Source: Nocardioides anomalus
GTDB lineage: Bacteria; Actinomycetota; Actinomycetes; Propionibacteriales; Nocardioidaceae
DNA: 64,000 bases
Assembly: GCF_011046535.1 (NCBI RefSeq)
Contig: NZ_CP049257.1
Coordinates: 4,030,001 to 4,094,000, forward strand
Direction: 5' to 3'
Both the position numbers and the translations under genes were made by a program. Below, one piece after another: positions 32,950-41,507 of this stretch; within the stretch, counting starts at the first letter, position 1; every line of letters starts with the position of its first letter. The notes below the pieces were generated by a model. It was given only the letters and a program-made list of their open reading frames with translations, was not told the origin of the DNA and did no database searches.

Positions 32950-33905
32950 GAGGCGCTCTCCTGCTCGACCAGCCGGCGCTGGGCCGGGGACAGCGGCGCG
33001 AGCTCGGGGAGACCCACCTCGAGCGGGCGGGGGGCCTGCGGGAGCCAGGTCTGGGTCACGAAGTCGACGATGTGGGTGCCCTCGGGAGCGGTGATCTCGT
33101 GGACGCCGGGGAGGACCTCGCCGTTGAGCAGGGCGTTGTGGACGGTCCACTCGCGGCGCTTGCGCTTGTTGCGGTACGACGTGGCGAAGCTCGCGGGGTC
33201 GGTCCAGTGGGCGAACTCGTCGCCGTCGAGGTGCTTGAGCTCGACGCAGAGGCCGTGGGGCAGGCCGATGGAGCGGACGTGCTCGGGGGTGGTGCGGATC
33301 TCCCACTCGTAGGCCTTGGTGAAGACGAAGTCGGGGCCGATGGGGAAGCCCCACTCCTCGGCGTTCTTCAGGCCGAGGTCGAGGTAGCCCAAGGTGTCGC
33401 TCTCGAGGTAGAGGCCGTGGCGGGGCACGCGGATGATCGACTGGACGTCGCCGACCTGCCAGCCGAGGTCGCCGATCGAGACCTCGCCCTCGGTGGTGAG
33501 CACCATGTCGCCGTCCCACTTCCAGGAGTAGCGGGTGCGGACCTGGGCGAAGCACCAGTTGTAGAAGTAGGCCAGCGAGTGCACGCTGCGCTCGGGGGTG
33601 GCCAGGTGCTCGGCGCCGGCGCGCGAGACGGGGAACGGGTAGGTCAGCTGTTCCAGCTTGTGGGCCAGGCCGGCCTTCTCGGCGCTCTCGCGGGCCACGT
33701 CGGGGGTGCCGTCGGTGGAACCGTTGTCGACGACGAGGACGTGGTCGGTGGCGCGCAGCAGGGGTGGGAGCACCCAGGGCAGGTTGATGGCCTCGTCCTT
33801 GACGCGCAGGACGGCGGTGGCGCCGGGGCGCAGGCCGCCGGGCTGGTTCCAGGGCCAGGTGACGTCGTACTCGGTGTGCCCCTCGAGGTTGGCCAGGTCA
33901 GCCAT
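32946..33905 (-). CDS. GT2-like glycosyltransferase
   Basis: A 319-residue GT-A family protein. 'ATAVLRVKDEAINLPWVLP' and 'HVLVVDNGSTDGTPDVARE' form the nucleotide-binding half. 'YSWKWDGDMVLTTEGE' has a DxD-type metal site, and 'LYLESDTLGYLDLGLKNAE' follows. ATG 33905 gives the natural N-terminus MADLANLEG and overlaps the true stop of the sulfotransferase gene (33898) by 8 nt. As sequenced, the frame is also open upstream into that gene and gives a false 677-residue fusion; see the sulfotransferase entry. Confidence 0.82.
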   Translation of the reverse strand: MADLANLEGHTEYDVTWPWNQPGGLRPGATAVLRVKDEAINLPWVLPPLLRATDHVLVVDNGSTDGTPDVARESAEKAGLAHKLEQLTYPFPVSRAGAEHLATPERSVHSLAYFYNWCFAQVRTRYSWKWDGDMVLTTEGEVSIGDLGWQVGDVQSIIRVPRHGLYLESDTLGYLDLGLKNAEEWGFPIGPDFVFTKAYEWEIRTTPEHVRSIGLPHGLCVELKHLDGDEFAHWTDPASFATSYRNKRKRREWTVHNALLNGEVLPGVHEITAPEGTHIVDFVTQTWLPQAPRPLEVGLPELAPLSPAQRRLVEQESAS

Positions 33906-34979
33906 CGGTGGGCCGCTCCCGGCCGACGGCCTTGCGGAGCCCCTTGCGGACCGAGGGCGGGATGGCCGCGCGTACGCCGTGCGGGATCCGGTCGGCGACG
34001 CCGCCGGACGCCGGGGTGGGGGCGGGGGCCGCTGGCGCTTGAGTCGCTGCTCGGCGGCCACGACGCTGGAGCGGCTGATGGCGGCGGACTCCTCGTAGAG
34101 GTCGACGTACGCCGCACGCAGCTGGTCGAGGGCCTCGTGGACGGCCGGTACGTCGCCGCCGGGGTCGGCCAGCTTGTTGAGCTCCTCCCACGTGCCGGCG
34201 GTGAGCTCGTGCAGCTGCTTCGGGAGTCCCAGGTCGGCGAGGGTCTGGCTCATCCGGCGCAGGGTGGGGTCGACGAAGCGGTGTCCCTCGCGGATCTGCT
34301 CGCTGTCGGCGTGCAGGACGTGCTGGAGCTGGAGGGTCTCGGCGACGTGCATCGAGGTCTTGACCCAGTCGGTCAGCAGGTCCTCGTAGCGCACGAAGAC
34401 CCGGCCGCCGTCCGCCACCGACTCCCGGGTGCCGCGCTCGGTGTGCAGCATCATGTTGAGCCAGCTCGCGGCCAGGTGGGCCGAGCCCAGCCGGTTGGCG
34501 TAGTAGGTCTGCTTGGAGCCGACCACCTCGGCCGGCGGTCGCAGCATGGTGGCGAAGACCGGGGTCGCGCCCGTGCGGACCGCGGCGACCCGCCAGAGCC
34601 CGATGAACCAGCCCAGCCGCGGGTCCTTGACCACCAGCTCGGGGCTCACCCGGAAGTGGCTGTCCAGCCACTCGGCGGTGGCGATCCGCTCGGGCTCGCG
34701 GGTGCTGACCCGGCCGGTCTCGAACCACGCCTCCGGCCGGCTGTCGCTGACCTGGACCAGCGCCTCCTTGAGCAGCCGGTCGTGGTGGTCCACCACCCAC
34801 CGCGGCTCCCCGAACCCCTTGGGGTTGGTCTCGTCCGCGACGACCTCGGGCTGGGGCACGTGCAGGCCCATGATCCGCATCAGACCGGCCAGCGTGCTGG
34901 TGCCGCTGCGGCCCGCGCCGGCGACGAACAGCACCTTGCGGGGGTACGTCGTCGGGTCGGTCAGGCTCAGCTCCGTCAC
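33898..34979 (-). CDS. sulfotransferase-family protein, apparent frameshift near the 3' end
   Basis: About 360 residues, a PAPS-type sulfotransferase. The 5'-phosphosulfate loop is 'KVLFVAGAGRSGTSTLAGLM' near the N-terminus, and the second PAPS contact region is 'ATMLRPPAEVVGSKQTYY'. 'HVPQPEVVADETNPKGFGEP' is shared almost word for word with the sulfotransferase at 50554. Up to about residue 316 the frame is that of the GTG at 34979. The natural C-terminus 'IPPSVRKGLRKAVGRE' then appears in the next frame, ending in TGA at 33898. The shift lies in a G/C homopolymer stretch (about 34015-34032), and one extra base would restore one gene. Either a sequencing error or a real mutation is possible. 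Confidence 0.75.
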
Positions 34980-34987
34980 GGGGTGAG

Positions 34988-34993
34988 AGCCTA
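34988..34993 (-). promoter_or_regulatory. leaderless -10 element of the sulfotransferase gene
   Basis: On the minus strand TAGGCT ends 8 nt before GTG 34979, in the 20-bp gap to the divergent GT2 gene at 35000. It would drive the minus-strand run from 34979 downward. Confidence 0.45.
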
Positions 34994-34999
34994 TCGGCC

Positions 35000-36083
35000 A
35001 TGCCGTTTCGCCGACGCCCGCTGCTGAGCGTGGTGGTGCCGGCGTACGACGTGGCGGCGTACCTCCCGGAGTGCCTGGACTCGGTCCTGGCCCAGGAGGG
35101 TCCCCTCGAGGTGGTCGTCGTCGACGACGGCTCGAGGGACCAGACGGGCGACGTGGCCGAGGCGTACGCCGCGCGCGAGGCGCGGGTGCGCGTCGTCCAC
35201 ACCGAGAACCGCGGCCTGGGCGCGGCCCGCAACGAGGGGCTGCGGCACGTGACCGGCGACCTGCTGGCCTTCGCCGACTCCGACGACGTGGTGCCGCCCG
35301 GCGCCTACGCGGCCCTGCGCTCGGCGCTGGGCCGGGGGACGGCGTTCGCGGTGGGCTCGGTGGCGCGCCTGGAGGACGGCGGGCTCGCCGAGCTGCCGTG
35401 GATGGCGCGGCTGCACCGGGAGCGGCGGACGGTGGGGATCGACGAGCACCCCGAGCTGCTCGGGGACGTGTTCGCCTGGAACAAGCTGTTCCGGATGGAC
35501 TTCTGGCGCTCGGCCGGGCTGTCGTGGCCCGAGAAGACCCGCTACGAGGACCAGCCGACCACCACCGAGGCGTACCTCCGCGCGCGCCGGTTCGCGGTCC
35601 TGCCCGAGGTGGTCTACCACTGGCGGATCCGCTCGGACGGCTCCTCGATCACCCAGCAGCGCTCGTCGCTGGAGGACCTGCGCGACCGGTTCGCGACCAA
35701 GCGGGCCTCGCTGGTCTCCGTCGTCGGCCACGGCGTGCCGGGCACGACCGAGGTCTTCGTGGACCGGGTGCTGGCCGGCGACCTGCACCGCTACTTCGCC
35801 GAGCTTCCCGGCTGCTCCGACGAGTGGTGGGCGCTGCTGCGCTCCGGGATCGTCGAGCTCTGGGGCACCCGCTCGCTGACCCGCTCCGGACTGCTGCCCG
35901 CCGACCGGCTGATCGGCTGGCTGGTGGAGCAGGACCGCCGCGCGGAGGCCGAGGCCGTGGCCGCGCTGCCGCGGCCGCTGCCGCGCACGGAAGACGGCAC
36001 CCAGCTGGCGCCCCCCGCCCGACGTGCTCGACGTGGCCACCGTCGCGCCCGAGGCGCTGGAGGTCCGGGCCGCAGAGCGCTAG
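35000..36083 (+). CDS. GT2-family glycosyltransferase, apparent frameshift near the 3' end
   Basis: About 360 residues, a capsule/teichoic-type GT2 enzyme. 'LLSVVVPAYDVAAYLPECL' opens the GT-A domain, 'LEVVVVDDGSRDQTGDVAE' is nucleotide-binding, 'NRGLGAARNEGL' and 'LLAFADSDDVVPPGAY' carry the metal-binding acidic residues, and 'DVFAWNKLFRMDFW' and 'YEDQPTTTEAYL' follow. At the C6 run 36011-36016 the frame slips. In the other frame the expected end 'DVLDVATVAPEALEVRAAER' leads to TAG at 36081-36083, whereas the uncorrected frame reads on for about 290 Arg/Ala-rich residues. One C fewer would restore the gene. Divergent from the sulfotransferase gene by 20 bp. Confidence 0.78.
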
Positions 36084-36420
36084 AGGCGGGGCATCGCGCG
36101 GCCGGCGTGCAGGTACGCCGCGCCGTCCGTGTCATCGCCGACGAACGCCACCGTGCCGGCCCGCCCGCCGTCCGCGCTCACCGCCTGGAGCCGCTCGCCC
36201 TCGAGGCGGCGCAGCTCGACGGTCGTCGGGGCGACATCGACGCCGGCGCTCTCGAGCTGCTCGGCGCCCTCCACCGACACCGGCTCGGGCAGCGGCGGCT
36301 CCGGCGGGGCGACGTCGGCGTACGCCGCCAGCAGCTCGGCGCCCAGCGTGGTCAGCAGCGCGAGCATCGCCCCACCGTTGGCCACGAGCGCGACCGACAG
36401 CCGGCAGTCCGGTGCGCCTC
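36080..36420 (-). pseudogene. 3' remnant of a serine hydrolase (beta-lactamase-family) gene
   Basis: About 110 residues at the end of a minus-strand frame look like the C-terminal beta-domain of secreted class C beta-lactamase-like serine hydrolases: 'RLSVALVANGGAMLALLTTL', a Pro-rich linker (PPEPPLPEP), and the ending 'AAYLHAGRAMPRL'. The catalytic domain (Ser-x-x-Lys, Tyr-x-Asn) is absent and upstream sequence is unrelated. The TAG stop overlaps the GT2 stop region on the other strand. The likeness is by pattern only. Confidence 0.5.
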
Positions 36421-36507
36421 GCGACGTGGCGGCGGCGCAGTCGCGACCGCTCCGCCCGGGGGTCGAGCAGCGGCCGTTCGGGTCGGTCGGGCCGAGGCAC
36501 CGGACGA

Positions 36508-36564
36508 GAGCGAGGAGCCCGAGGACGTGGCCAAGCAGGTCCGCACCGACCACGGACTGCTCGG
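36508..36564 (+). pseudogene. inverted fragment of the osmoprotectant-binding-protein gene 3' end
   Basis: The plus strand encodes 'EEPEDVAKQVRTDHGLL', closely matching 'EKPEDVAKQFLTDNGLL', the last residues of the minus-strand substrate-binding protein (stop at 36646). Nucleotide identity over about 55 bp is high by eye. The fragment points the opposite way, suggesting a partial inverted duplication followed by decay. Confidence 0.6.
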
Positions 36565-36591
36565 TGCGGCACCTGGCCGCGCGCACGCGCG

Positions 36592-36621
36592 GAGGGGCGC
36601 CACCGTCCGGTGGCGCCCCTC
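36592..36621 (-). terminator. strong hairpin terminator after the ABC transporter operon
   Basis: A perfect 13-bp stem (GAGGGGCGCCACC / GGTGGCGCCCCTC) with loop GTCC. It lies 25 bp past the binding-protein stop and separates it from the remnants. There is no T-tract. Confidence 0.75.
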
Positions 36622-36645
36622 GCCTGCGGGTGGATCAGGTGGTGC

Positions 36646-37644
36646 TCAGAGCAGCCCGTTGTCGGTGAGGAACTGCTTCGCGACGTCCTCGGGCTTCTCG
36701 CGGTCGACGGCGATCTTGCCGTTGAGCTCGGTGAGGTTCTCCGTGGTCAGCGCCGCCATCAGCGGGTTGAGGATGTCGGCGACGTCCGGGTGGGCGGTGA
36801 GGAACTCGGTGGAGACGGCCGGCACGAGGTTCTGGGCCGGCTGGATCTGCTTGTCGTCGTCGAGGATCACCAGGCCCTGGGACTCCAGGGTGCCGTCGGT
36901 GGTGGAGGTCTCGCCCAGCTCGGACTCGCCGGAGATCACCGACTGGTAGGTCTGGTCGCTGGCGTAGCCGAGCGGCAGCACCTCGGTGATGTCGATGCCG
37001 TACTGGTCGGACAGGCCGCCCTCGCAGTCCAGGCGCCCCTCGCAGTCGGGGGCGGCGGCGAGCTTGACGCTCTTGCCCTCGAGGTCGGAGAGCTTGGTGA
37101 CGCCGTTCTCGTCGGAGTAGTCCTGGGTCACCATGAACGCGTTGGTGTCGGTGGCCTCGGACACGGGGAGCAGGGTGATGCCCGCGGCGTCGAGGAGCTG
37201 CTTGCCGTCCTCGGCCAGCTGGGTCCCGTCGCCGGCCTCGAAGGGCGTGGCGTTGTCGCCGTTGGCCTGGGAGTTGAGGAAGTTGACGATGCCGCCGACG
37301 TACTCCGGGACGATGTCCACGCCGCCGGGGAAGTCGGCCATGTAGCCGTCCCGGCTGTCGACCAGCTTGGTGGTGACGTCGTAGCCGGCCTTGGTGAGCA
37401 GCTGCTCGTACATCGAGGCGACCAGGGTGGCCTCGGGGAAGTTCTGGCCGGCGAGCGTGATGGGGCCGCCGGCGGAGGTCGAGGCGGACTCCGAGGTGGA
37501 GGCCGAGGTGGACGTGGACGCGGTGGCGGACGAGTCGCTGCCGGAGCTGTCCGAGCCCGAGTCGAGGTCGTCGCCGGCGCAGCCGACGGCGAGGAAGAGG
37601 GTGCCGACGGAGAGCACCGCCGCGAGCTGTCGTCTGATCGACAT
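36646..37644 (-). CDS. glycine betaine/choline-type ABC transporter substrate-binding lipoprotein
   Basis: A 332-residue OpuAC/OsmX-type binding protein. The N-terminus 'MSIRRQLAAVLSV' leads to the lipobox 'LFLAVGC' (Cys about residue 22), so it is a lipoprotein. A Ser/Thr/Asp low-complexity linker follows (about 25-60). The mature domain has 'LAGQNFPEATLVASMYEQLL', 'VDIVPEYVGGIVNFL' and 'YSDENGVTKLSDLEGKSV', typical of quaternary-amine binders. ATG 37644 follows AAGGAA. It is the last gene of a minus-strand operon with two permeases and ends before a strong hairpin. The exact ligand (betaine, choline, proline betaine) is not determined. Confidence 0.92.
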   Translation of the reverse strand: MSIRRQLAAVLSVGTLFLAVGCAGDDLDSGSDSSGSDSSATASTSTSASTSESASTSAGGPITLAGQNFPEATLVASMYEQLLTKAGYDVTTKLVDSRDGYMADFPGGVDIVPEYVGGIVNFLNSQANGDNATPFEAGDGTQLAEDGKQLLDAAGITLLPVSEATDTNAFMVTQDYSDENGVTKLSDLEGKSVKLAAAPDCEGRLDCEGGLSDQYGIDITEVLPLGYASDQTYQSVISGESELGETSTTDGTLESQGLVILDDDKQIQPAQNLVPAVSTEFLTAHPDVADILNPLMAALTTENLTELNGKIAVDREKPEDVAKQFLTDNGLL

Positions 37645-37715
37645 GGTGTTCCTTCTGTGTCCCCTGGGTCTGTCCCAGGCGTGTCCGGATGAGGCAGCCG
37701 GGTGGTGCGCGAACC

Positions 37716-38489
37716 TCACTGAGCGCCGACGGTGTCGGCGCTGGGCTCAACCGTAGGCGACGTCACCGACATTCCCGGCCCGCCGGGGGTCCGGCCGGCC
37801 CTGGCCCCCCGCATGGGGTCGGCCAGGCGCTGCAGGGTGGCGGCGATCAGCTCGAGGACCAGGGCCACCAGGCCGACCACGATGGCGCCGGCGATGCCCT
37901 TGCCGTAGTTGGTGCGGAAGAAGCCGTCGGTGATGACCCGGCCGAGGCCGGGACCGGCCACGAGGGCGGCGATGGTGGCGGTGGCCCAGACCTGCACGAG
38001 CGCGAGGCGTACGCCGGACATCACCAGCGGCAGGGCGAGCGGCAGCTCCACCCGGAGGAACTTCTGGAGCCCGGTCATGCCCATGCCGTCGGCGGCCTGC
38101 TTGACCTCGGCCGGGACCTCGCGGACCGCGACGTAGGAGTTGGTGATCAGCGGCGGCAGCGCGAACAGGGCGAGCGCGAAGAGCGTGGCCAGCCCGGCCC
38201 GGCCGAAGGGACCGAGCACGCCGGTGCCGGGGAAGTCCGCGGTCACGAACAGCGCCAGCAGCGCGAAGGTCGGGACCGCGCGTCCGATGTTGGAGATGTT
38301 GATGGCCAGGAAGCCGCCGCGGCCGAGGTGGCCGAGCCACAGCGCGATCGGCAGCCCGATGACCAGGGCGATGGCCAGCGCGGTCACGGTCAGCAGCAGC
38401 TGCTGCAGGAGCAGGTGCAGCATGCCGGCGTCGCCGGTCCAGTTGGCCGAGGTCGTGAGGTAGGTCCAGGCGTCGGAGAGGACGGTCAT
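37716..38489 (-). CDS. osmoprotectant ABC transporter permease
   Basis: A 257-residue BPD-type permease with about six helices. 'LLLTVTALAIALVIGLPIAL' begins the conserved core; 'AINISNIGRAVPTFALLALF' and 'EVKQAADGMGMTGLQKFLRV' (the EAA loop contacting the ATPase) follow. The C-terminal tail after residue 230 is Pro/Gly-rich and probably disordered. ATG 38489 overlaps the first permease as ATGA. With the other permease it should form the membrane channel of an OpuC/ProU-like importer. Confidence 0.93.
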   Translation of the reverse strand: MTVLSDAWTYLTTSANWTGDAGMLHLLLQQLLLTVTALAIALVIGLPIALWLGHLGRGGFLAINISNIGRAVPTFALLALFVTADFPGTGVLGPFGRAGLATLFALALFALPPLITNSYVAVREVPAEVKQAADGMGMTGLQKFLRVELPLALPLVMSGVRLALVQVWATATIAALVAGPGLGRVITDGFFRTNYGKGIAGAIVVGLVALVLELIAATLQRLADPMRGARAGRTPGGPGMSVTSPTVEPSADTVGAQ

Positions 38490-39181
38490 GCCCGCACTCC
38501 CCTCGTCCACGGCGTGAGCAGCCGTTGGGCCAGCACGATGATCACGTCGAGCGCCACGGCCAGCACCACGCAGAGCACCGCGGCGGTGAAGAGCTCGGCG
38601 CGGAAGTTGGTCTGCACGCCGTCCTTGATGAGGTTGCCGAGCCCGCCGTAGGCGACCAGCGAGCCGATGGTCGTCAGCGCCACGGTGGAGACCGTGGCCA
38701 CCCGCAGGCCGGCCATGATCACCGGCAGCGCCAGCGGCAGCTCGACGCGGAACAGCAGCCGCCCGGCGCCGTACCCCAAGCCGGTCGCGGACTCCACGAC
38801 CTCCTCCGGCACGGCGCGCAGCCCCTCGAGCACGGAGCGGACCAGGATGGTCAGCGCGTAGAGGGCCAGCGCGATCACCACCGTGGTCTTCGACAGCCCG
38901 GTGAACGGCACCATCAGCGGCAGCAGGGCCAGCGACGGGATCGTGTAGATGCCCGTCGCGATGCCCAGGATGGTCGACTCCAGAGGGTGGAACCGGCGGG
39001 CCGCGAGAGCGAGCGGGAAGGCGATGAGGATGCCGAGGAGGACGGCCAGCGCGGTGATCTCGAGGTGCTCGAGCGTCGCGTGCTGCAGCTCCTCGCGGCG
39101 GTCCGTGACGTACTGTCCACAGATCCACTCGTTCGTCAGTCGGCTGTAGCACGTCGGGCCGTCAGCAGAGGCTCCGAGCAC
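38486..39181 (-). CDS. osmoprotectant ABC transporter permease
   Basis: A 231-residue permease paralogous to the next gene. 'EHLEITALAVLLGILIAFPL' starts the core, followed by 'LGIATGIYTIPSLALLPLM' and the EAA loop 'EEVVESATGLGYGAGRLLFR'. The hydrophilic N-terminus of about 35 residues ('TCYSRLTNEWICGQYV') is typical of OpuCB-like permeases. GTG 39181 is preferred over GTG 39202 because TACCTT ends 8 nt before it on this strand. That promoter overlaps the -10 of the divergent ATPase gene. Confidence 0.9.
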   Translation of the reverse strand: MLGASADGPTCYSRLTNEWICGQYVTDRREELQHATLEHLEITALAVLLGILIAFPLALAARRFHPLESTILGIATGIYTIPSLALLPLMVPFTGLSKTTVVIALALYALTILVRSVLEGLRAVPEEVVESATGLGYGAGRLLFRVELPLALPVIMAGLRVATVSTVALTTIGSLVAYGGLGNLIKDGVQTNFRAELFTAAVLCVVLAVALDVIIVLAQRLLTPWTRGVRA

Positions 39182-39189
39182 CGCCCCTG

Positions 39190-39199
39190 AAGGTAGGGT
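39190..39199. promoter_or_regulatory. overlapping divergent -10 elements of the osmoprotectant transporter
   Basis: Plus strand: TAGGGT (39194-39199), 6 nt before ATG 39206. Minus strand: TACCTT (39190-39195), 8 nt before GTG 39181. The two hexamers share the TA at 39194-39195, so one 10-bp element could start both leaderless transcripts. Confidence 0.55.
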
Positions 39200-39205
39200 C
39201 ACCGC

Positions 39206-40197
<992 letters not shown>

Positions 40198-40201
<4 letters not shown>

Positions 40202-40767
40202 CCCCGCAGCCGGCGCACCAGCCCGGGGCCGACCGAGAGCACGACGGCGGTGACCATGACCACCACGATCGCGGTGGTGTCGTCGTCGAAGACGGAGTCG
40301 CCGAGGACGCCGACGGCGCTGTAGAGCAGCGACCAGAGCAGGCACGAGGCGATGGCCGCCGTCACGAACTTCAGCCACGGGTAGCCGGTCAGCGAGGCCA
40401 CGAGCAGCACCGGGATCCGCCCCGCCGGCACCAGCCGCGAGACGACGAGGGTGCGCAGCTCGTGGGACTCGATGCCCTCGCGCAGGCGGGTCAGCCCGTT
40501 CTCCTCGTCGCCCTCCTGGAGCCAGCCCAGCCGGCGGGCGAGCGGCGTCCCGGCGGCGCTGAGCGCGCCGTAGGTGACCAGGTCGCCGGCGTAGGCCCCG
40601 GCCGCGCCGATGAGCACCACGAGGGCGATCTCCAGCGGCTCCTCCAGGCCGGCGAGGACGGCGGCGCCGGACACCGCGGCGCCGGTCGGGACCACGGGGA
40701 TGATCGAGCCGAAGGCCACGATCCCCCAGAGCACCAGCAGCGTGGCCGGCGTGATGTCGTCGATCAC
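40198..40767 (-). CDS. DedA-family membrane protein
   Basis: A 189-residue membrane protein with about five hydrophobic segments. 'FGSIIPVVPTGAAVSGAAVL' is the re-entrant helix with conserved prolines. 'SHELRTLVVSRLVPAGRIPV' matches the DedA (VTT/SNARE-associated) signature with the conserved Arg residues, followed by 'GYPWLKFVTAAIASCLLWS'. DedA proteins act as scramblases or in recycling of polyprenyl phosphate. GTG 40767 overlaps the metallohydrolase gene as GTGA. In a genome region rich in polyprenyl-dependent glycan genes, carrier recycling is possible. Confidence 0.85.
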
Positions 40768-41507
40768 CGCTCCACCCGCTCCCCCGGTACGGCGACGACC
40801 GCCTCGGTGCCCGAGCCCTCGAGGGCCGTGGCGAACCGCGACCCCGGCGTGGTGAACAGCCGGTGGTGGTTGGCCCGCGCCACGCGCTGCAGCCCGACCG
40901 GCCAGAACGTCCCCCAGTGCACCGGGACCGCCCAGCTCGCCCCGACCCGGGCGACCGCCTCGGCGGCCTGGGTCGGGTCCATGTGCCCGTCGCCGAGGGT
41001 CGGCCCCCAGCCACCGACCGGGACCAGGGCCAGGTCCACCGGGTCCACGTCGTGCATGTCGCCGCGCAGCTCGGTGTCGCCGGGGTACCACCACGTGCCG
41101 CCCGCGGCAGAGACGCGGAAGCCCAGCGCGGGCGGTGCGTCCCGGGCGAGCGGGTGCCGCCGGCCGTCGTGGGACGCGGCCAGGACCTCCACGCGCACGC
41201 CGGCGCGCTCGACCACGTCGCCGGGCCCGACCGGCACCACCCGGTCCCGACCCAGCCCCGCGACGTACCGCTCCCCGCCGCGCGGCACCACGATCGGCAC
41301 CGCGTCCCCGAAGCGGGCCAGCGAGGGCAGGTGGCAGTGGTCGTGGTGCAGGTGCGAGACGAGGACCAGGTCGGCGTCGACCGCGGCCGCCGGCGGGGAG
41401 GCGGTGTGGCGGACCAGGTGGAAGAGCCGGTCGGTGAGCAGCGGGTCGACGGCGACCCGGCCCACCGTGGCCGAGGCGTGCCCCCACCACGTGACGTCGA
41501 GGCTCAC
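40764..41507 (-). CDS. metallo-beta-lactamase-fold hydrolase (UlaG-like)
   Basis: A 247-residue MBL-fold protein. 'VTWWGHASATVGRVAVDPLL' at the N-terminus and the metal motif 'LVLVSHLHHDHCHLPSL' (His-x-His-x-Asp-His) are clear. 'WWYPGDTELRGDM' supplies the bridging Asp, and 'VPVHWGTFWPVGL' the last His. This is the UlaG/YtnP/NAPE-PLD-like class, which includes phospholipid phosphodiesterases and lactonases. GTG 41507 overlaps the upstream phosphodiesterase stop as GTGA. Together with that gene and DedA it forms a three-gene unit perhaps concerned with membrane lipids. Confidence 0.85.
   Translation of the reverse strand: MSLDVTWWGHASATVGRVAVDPLLTDRLFHLVRHTASPPAAAVDADLVLVSHLHHDHCHLPSLARFGDAVPIVVPRGGERYVAGLGRDRVVPVGPGDVVERAGVRVEVLAASHDGRRHPLARDAPPALGFRVSAAGGTWWYPGDTELRGDMHDVDPVDLALVPVGGWGPTLGDGHMDPTQAAEAVARVGASWAVPVHWGTFWPVGLQRVARANHHRLFTTPGSRFATALEGSGTEAVVAVPGERVER

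Noticed and set aside
32946..34979. 677-residue sulfotransferase-glycosyltransferase fusion
   Set aside because: The linker is out-of-frame sequence; the alternate frame gives a proper sulfotransferase C-terminus and the glycosyltransferase has its own start.
35000..36949. 649-residue glycosyltransferase with a long basic C-terminus
   Set aside because: The tail after residue 337 is frameshift read-through, partly antisense to the binding-protein gene; the natural end is in another frame at 36083.
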